DNA of 33,003 nucleotides from contig JAMCVD010000134.1 in NCBI GenBank assembly GCA_023381995.1, forward strand, positions 1 through 33,003, read 5' to 3'. Made by a program: the position numbers and the translations under genes. The DNA is from Deltaproteobacteria bacterium. GTDB taxonomy: Bacteria > JAMCPX01. Below are positions 29,657 to 33,003 of this stretch, in pieces. A model generated the notes under the pieces. That model ran no database searches and was not told where the DNA came from. It saw only the letters and a program-made list of their open reading frames with translations. Within the stretch, counting starts at the first letter, position 1, and every line of letters begins with the position of its first letter.

Positions 29657-32653
29657 CTATTCTCCCCCAATCTGCAGCAGGTCGTTGGTCATAGGTGTAC
29701 TTGGATAGATCGTAGTTCCACCTACCGGACCTAATAAAGCAGGCCCACCATATTCATCCAAAGTGAGATTTGGATTGGTTATGGCTGATAGATACCATCC
29801 AGTGGGATCCCAGAGATGCTTGGAAGGGTCGAGTTCCACTTCAAACTTCCCGTCTGATGCATTCAAGATCACCCTGCGAGTCACAGGATTCCACCATCCA
29901 AGTTGCCAGCTTGATACGGTGAGCTGCCCGTTCCTAACTCCACTCTGTGTAAAGTAGGCTCCTGGATTGACGTCAAATCCAGCGGCCGCAAACGCCAGGT
30001 TCTCCACTGCCAACTGGCCAAGGTCAACTACTTCCCATGTTGCAGTTGTACTGGTTATATACGGCGGACCCCCAGGTGAGCCCTGAGGGTAGAAAGTCCC
30101 ATTAGAGTAAATACCTGCCTGGACTCTCGCCGCAGTACCGCTCAGTATAAGATCCGTGGTAAAACCACTCGCAGTCGCCCATCCTGCGAGATACAGCCAT
30201 GCGGTGCCATTATTCGTATCGCCGTCAATACCGACTATTGCTGCCCCGACTCCAGCCAAATTAGCAATTGTCCCGCCACCGACCACAGCAGGATAACCTG
30301 ATGTTCCTAATTTTGACATATCAAAGGTGGTCCATTGACTACAGCCGAACCCTGCGCTTGCAGAGGTATCTAAGATGCCTAAGTACGGTGATGACGTTGG
30401 AGAACCGGGCATGGGAACCGCATAAACGTATCTATGTCCATCATATCCGCTTCCATTGAAAGCGCAGTTTGCACGCTGTCCATCGAAAGCGCAATTAGAA
30501 GGCCACCCGGGACACGTGGCAAGATCCACAGCCTGCAGATTGGGGGAGAATAGAGTTGAGCCCGTATCTTGAGTTGTGTCATGCCTGACAAACACAACAG
30601 GACTACCGAATCTACCCCACGTAGGAATGAAATTAATGTATTTCCCATCGTACTGGGCGGTTGCAAACCCGGTACTGCTTGGAGTAGTGGCTGATTGCGG
30701 CAGATAACTATAAGTCCATTGTGTGGGATCGGGATTGGTTGCATTTATCAGTGCATAGTCACAAGCCGGTGTACAATCCCACCCCGGAACTAAATAATAG
30801 TTGATCGCGCCGGTACCGGTCGTAACAACGACTCCATAATTATATCCACCGGGACAATAGTTTGCCGTTCCAGTCTCCTCTGTGTTTGGACAGCTTATTG
30901 GTACACCGTCATTTTGATCAGCGTTCATGTTGTGCACTTGCCAATATGTTGGGTTCGTGAAGTGAGAAGAACTTGTTCCTCCCGTATACGTCAGAAGATA
31001 GCCGTTGATTATTGGATAAGAAGATGTTGTGCTCCCCGCGATTTCCCAGGGTGTAAACACGGCTACGTTGTTCGCTATGTCTCCCCCCTGATATCCACGA
31101 GTGAGGTAGGTTGATGCAGTATAATTACTACAGGGTGGTGGTCCTGCTGTAGTGCCATCCGTAAAAAGACATGCCATCCCGGAGACATAAGCCGGATTGA
31201 ACTGAGTAACCGTTGCGGTTATTACGTTGAATGGCTGCACAAGGGTAACACCGGTGATGCCTGATGCAGACCCTTCTTGACCAAGGCCGTTGATGGCTGT
31301 TACCGTAAAATCGTACGTGTCGCCGTCGGTTGCACCTGTTGTTTGCGAGAATGTAGTAACATCCGTGAATATTGATATCCATGGACCTAAGGGCTTCTGT
31401 TGCTGCTCGTATCCGCTGTAGCCGTTCGCACCGGTCGATCCGGTCCAGCTTATCGTGACGGCATTGAGTCCCGACTGGTACGCCACAGCCACAGGGGCAG
31501 ACATCGGTATGGTGCTCGTAGGACCCGACCCCGCGCTCTCCCCCGTAATGTATACTGCTGTCACCGTAAAATCGTACTGATTACTGTCCGTTAGGGACGT
31601 AGCTGTATAGGTGGTATTTGTACTGTCGGTAAAGCCTACGTATCCAGCATTATCATATATATTGTACTGCAACGGTAAGATTGTCGCGTTCCAGTTGAGT
31701 GTTGCCTGCTCAGGCCCGGGAGACGCCGTCAGACCGTTGGGCGTTTGAGCAAGATAAGCGCCCTTCTGGCTCGAATACCCGGTCTCGCCGTTCCTGTTCA
31801 CCGCCGTTACGACAAAGTAATAGGTGGTACCGTAGGTTAACCCAGTTATCGTTGTCGCCGTGGTTACGAGACCGCTCTGTGTCTGTGTGTACCCGGATCC
31901 TGACACCGTCGAGATATATACATTGTAGCTCGCTGCACTGACTGACGCACCCCATGTCAGTACCACGGAGCTGTCATCGGGCACAACGATGTTGAGGGAT
32001 GACGGCACCGCAAGAATGCTCGTCGAGGTGATGTTCGAATACCCGCTCTCCCCGGCGCCGTTCTTCGCCGTTACCGCAAAACAATAGGTCGTCCCGGAGA
32101 TAAGGTTCGTGTCCGTATAGACTAAACCCGCTGTCGTGCCTACGGACGTGTAGCCGGACGATGGACAGGTCGTCGTCGTGATTGTAGCGTAAACCGTATA
32201 GGTATCCGCCCCGGCAGATGCCTGCCAGATCAGGGTCACCTGCGGGACCTTGTTCACGGTCGTTTGCGACAGGCCGGCGGGAGGATTGGGCGTTACGGCT
32301 GCCAAGGTGGCAGTAAAGTTGACGTTTGAAATGCTGGCACCGTTTATCGACTGCTGACTGTTTGACGGAGTAAATGTGTAGCCTGAAAGGGACGGGGTTA
32401 TGGTATAGGTCCCGTTTGCAATGCCGCTGAAGCTATAGTTGCCGTTCTCATTGGTCATAACGGTCCTGGAACCTGTACCGCTTCCCCCACCGTTCAGGGT
32501 CATGGTAACGCCCTGACTGATTGCACCGCTGACCGTACCTGATATGCTATAAGTTATGTTTGATGAACTGTTACTATTGCTACCGCAACCCACCATGTCC
32601 ACCATTGCAAGCATACCGAGAATTATAAATGTATAAATAGGTTTTTCATGCAT
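29657..32653 (-). CDS. large Fn3-domain lipoprotein
   Basis: The 998-residue surface protein starts with a lipoprotein signal (hydrophobic run, then V-D-M-V-G-C-G-S with the acyl-bearing Cys near 23). A carboxypeptidase-regulatory or SdrB-like beta domain follows at about 33-115 (Y-S-I-S-G-T-V-S-G-A..., Y-S-F-S-G-I-A-N-G-T-Y). About four fibronectin type III domains span about 120-475, each with the G-T-x-Y-x-F-x-V-T-A-V core. The last 500 residues are rich in G, T, S, Y and W with paired cysteines (C-P-N-T-E... C-P-G-G, W-D-C-T-P-A-C-D); I cannot name that domain. It is likely anchored in the outer membrane for binding or carbohydrate contact. AAAGGAG precedes the ATG. Confidence 0.88.
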   Translation of the reverse strand: MHEKPIYTFIILGMLAMVDMVGCGSNSNSSSNITYSISGTVSGAISQGVTMTLNGGGSGTGSRTVMTNENGNYSFSGIANGTYTITPSLSGYTFTPSNSQQSINGASISNVNFTATLAAVTPNPPAGLSQTTVNKVPQVTLIWQASAGADTYTVYATITTTTCPSSGYTSVGTTAGLVYTDTNLISGTTYCFAVTAKNGAGESGYSNITSTSILAVPSSLNIVVPDDSSVVLTWGASVSAASYNVYISTVSGSGYTQTQSGLVTTATTITGLTYGTTYYFVVTAVNRNGETGYSSQKGAYLAQTPNGLTASPGPEQATLNWNATILPLQYNIYDNAGYVGFTDSTNTTYTATSLTDSNQYDFTVTAVYITGESAGSGPTSTIPMSAPVAVAYQSGLNAVTISWTGSTGANGYSGYEQQQKPLGPWISIFTDVTTFSQTTGATDGDTYDFTVTAINGLGQEGSASGITGVTLVQPFNVITATVTQFNPAYVSGMACLFTDGTTAGPPPCSNYTASTYLTRGYQGGDIANNVAVFTPWEIAGSTTSSYPIINGYLLTYTGGTSSSHFTNPTYWQVHNMNADQNDGVPISCPNTEETGTANYCPGGYNYGVVVTTGTGAINYYLVPGWDCTPACDYALINATNPDPTQWTYSYLPQSATTPSSTGFATAQYDGKYINFIPTWGRFGSPVVFVRHDTTQDTGSTLFSPNLQAVDLATCPGWPSNCAFDGQRANCAFNGSGYDGHRYVYAVPMPGSPTSSPYLGILDTSASAGFGCSQWTTFDMSKLGTSGYPAVVGGGTIANLAGVGAAIVGIDGDTNNGTAWLYLAGWATASGFTTDLILSGTAARVQAGIYSNGTFYPQGSPGGPPYITSTTATWEVVDLGQLAVENLAFAAAGFDVNPGAYFTQSGVRNGQLTVSSWQLGWWNPVTRRVILNASDGKFEVELDPSKHLWDPTGWYLSAITNPNLTLDEYGGPALLGPVGGTTIYPSTPMTNDLLQIGGE

Positions 32654-32687
32654 GGTATTCTCCTTTGCTTTACCTCATATTCTTAAC

Positions 32688-32693
32688 AGTATA
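32688..32693 (-). promoter_or_regulatory. extended -10 promoter of the Fn3 lipoprotein gene
   Basis: On the minus strand the -10 box TATACT is preceded by TGT, giving the extended -10 form (TG-N-TATACT). It lies 34 bp before the ATG. No convincing -35 box is seen, as is common for extended -10 promoters. Confidence 0.45.
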
Positions 32694-32876
32694 ACACCTG
32701 AGCAATAAAAAAGTTTCGGCCAATATTTTATTTGAAATCCTCCATTTAAGCCCTCAAAAATAAATTTTTGTTCCACACACTCCCCTCTTATGCCTGATTA
32801 GCCACGTTTTAGCTTGTTTATCAAGCAAATCCACCGTCAAATTTCATGCTCCAAGCCCCAAAATCTTTGCTTGACC
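32694..32876. other. intergenic, AT-rich, nothing identified
   Basis: Upstream region of the lipoprotein gene. I see no open frame with coding character, no RNA gene and no strong inverted repeat. Confidence 0.4.
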
Positions 32877-32984
32877 TCAGATGAGCACCGCTTCCCCTTC
32901 TTTTAAAGACACGTATCCCTTCGCTTTATTCCCTTCATACGACAGTATCTGTTTATTGTTATCCAGGCGAAGGACAGAGCCGGC
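32877..32984 (-). pseudogene. C-terminal remnant of an unidentified gene
   Basis: A 35-codon minus frame without a start codon reads A-G-S-V-L-R-L-D-N-N-K-Q-I-L-S-Y-E-G-N-K and ends E-A-V-L-I before a TGA. The residue pattern and lysine/glutamate spacing look like a protein end. Stops close it upstream (32,985 onward), and another frame, H-H-E-E-D-K-P, is open there instead, which suggests a frameshift. The window ends before this can be tested. Confidence 0.25.
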
Positions 32985-33003
32985 TTATCTTCCTCATGAT
33001 GCC

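Noticed and set aside
1-33003. tRNA, rRNA and CRISPR arrays
   Set aside because: I looked for tRNA T-loop motifs, rRNA-like stretches and regularly spaced repeats and saw none; I could not run a covariance-model scan.

Overview
The window looks like chromosomal DNA from a Gram-negative bacterium, probably of the Nitrospirota or a nearby lineage. That placement is an inference from the style of the housekeeping genes (two-subunit transketolase joined to ftsEX, orphan diguanylate cyclase, DUF134/NifX pair, long Fn3 lipoprotein) and no marker gene fixes it. There are two compositional domains: an AT-rich accessory block at about 1-11,000, and a GC-richer core with G/C-ending codons at about 11,250-28,850. 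The right end is again accessory.

The accessory block is a defence island read leftwards. In transcription order it holds hsdM with an added N-terminal winged helix, a Fic AMP-transferase gene, a coiled-coil/membrane protein gene, a KAP-type P-loop NTPase gene, hsdS, and an SDH/ClpP-class serine protease gene. These are followed by a REP-associated tyrosine transposase (RAYT), an MntA/HepT toxin-antitoxin pair, and what looks like the first ten codons of hsdR at the window edge. The type I restriction operon therefore carries at least four extra genes between hsdM and hsdR. Short gaps, a TAATG stop/start overlap (KAP/hsdS) and a strong promoter upstream of hsdM suggest one transcript for most of it. 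Mobile DNA has worked on the island. A 555-bp IS200-like element splits the coiled-coil/membrane gene, and simple removal would rejoin the reading frame. REP-type palindromes sit in frame inside both the RAYT gene and hsdM.

The core begins with argH on the plus strand, then a decayed Fn3/NHL remnant, a small membrane peptide, an Rrf2-type regulator with a MIP18-family protein, and an ABC-2 permease. A long leftward series follows, listed in transcription order: a small membrane protein, a sugar-nucleotide epimerase, mnmA (broken by an in-frame TAA), a rhodanese, a MauE/DoxX-like protein, a conserved unknown, transketolase N and C halves, ftsE, ftsX, thiC, a Yip1-domain protein and a GAF-GGDEF cyclase. 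Most neighbours overlap or nearly touch, so co-transcription is likely. To the right are a secreted CHRD protein diverging from an exported MsrA-MsrB fusion, a DUF134 regulator with a NifX-like protein behind a consensus promoter, a fragment of a lost protein, and a 998-residue Fn3 lipoprotein.

The most notable points are the composite restriction/Fic/KAP/protease locus, its possibly reversible disruption by IS200, the coding REP palindromes, and a repeated promoter geometry. In four plus-strand genes without a clear Shine-Dalgarno, a sigma70-like -10 box ends exactly 6 nt before the ATG, which points to leaderless transcripts.
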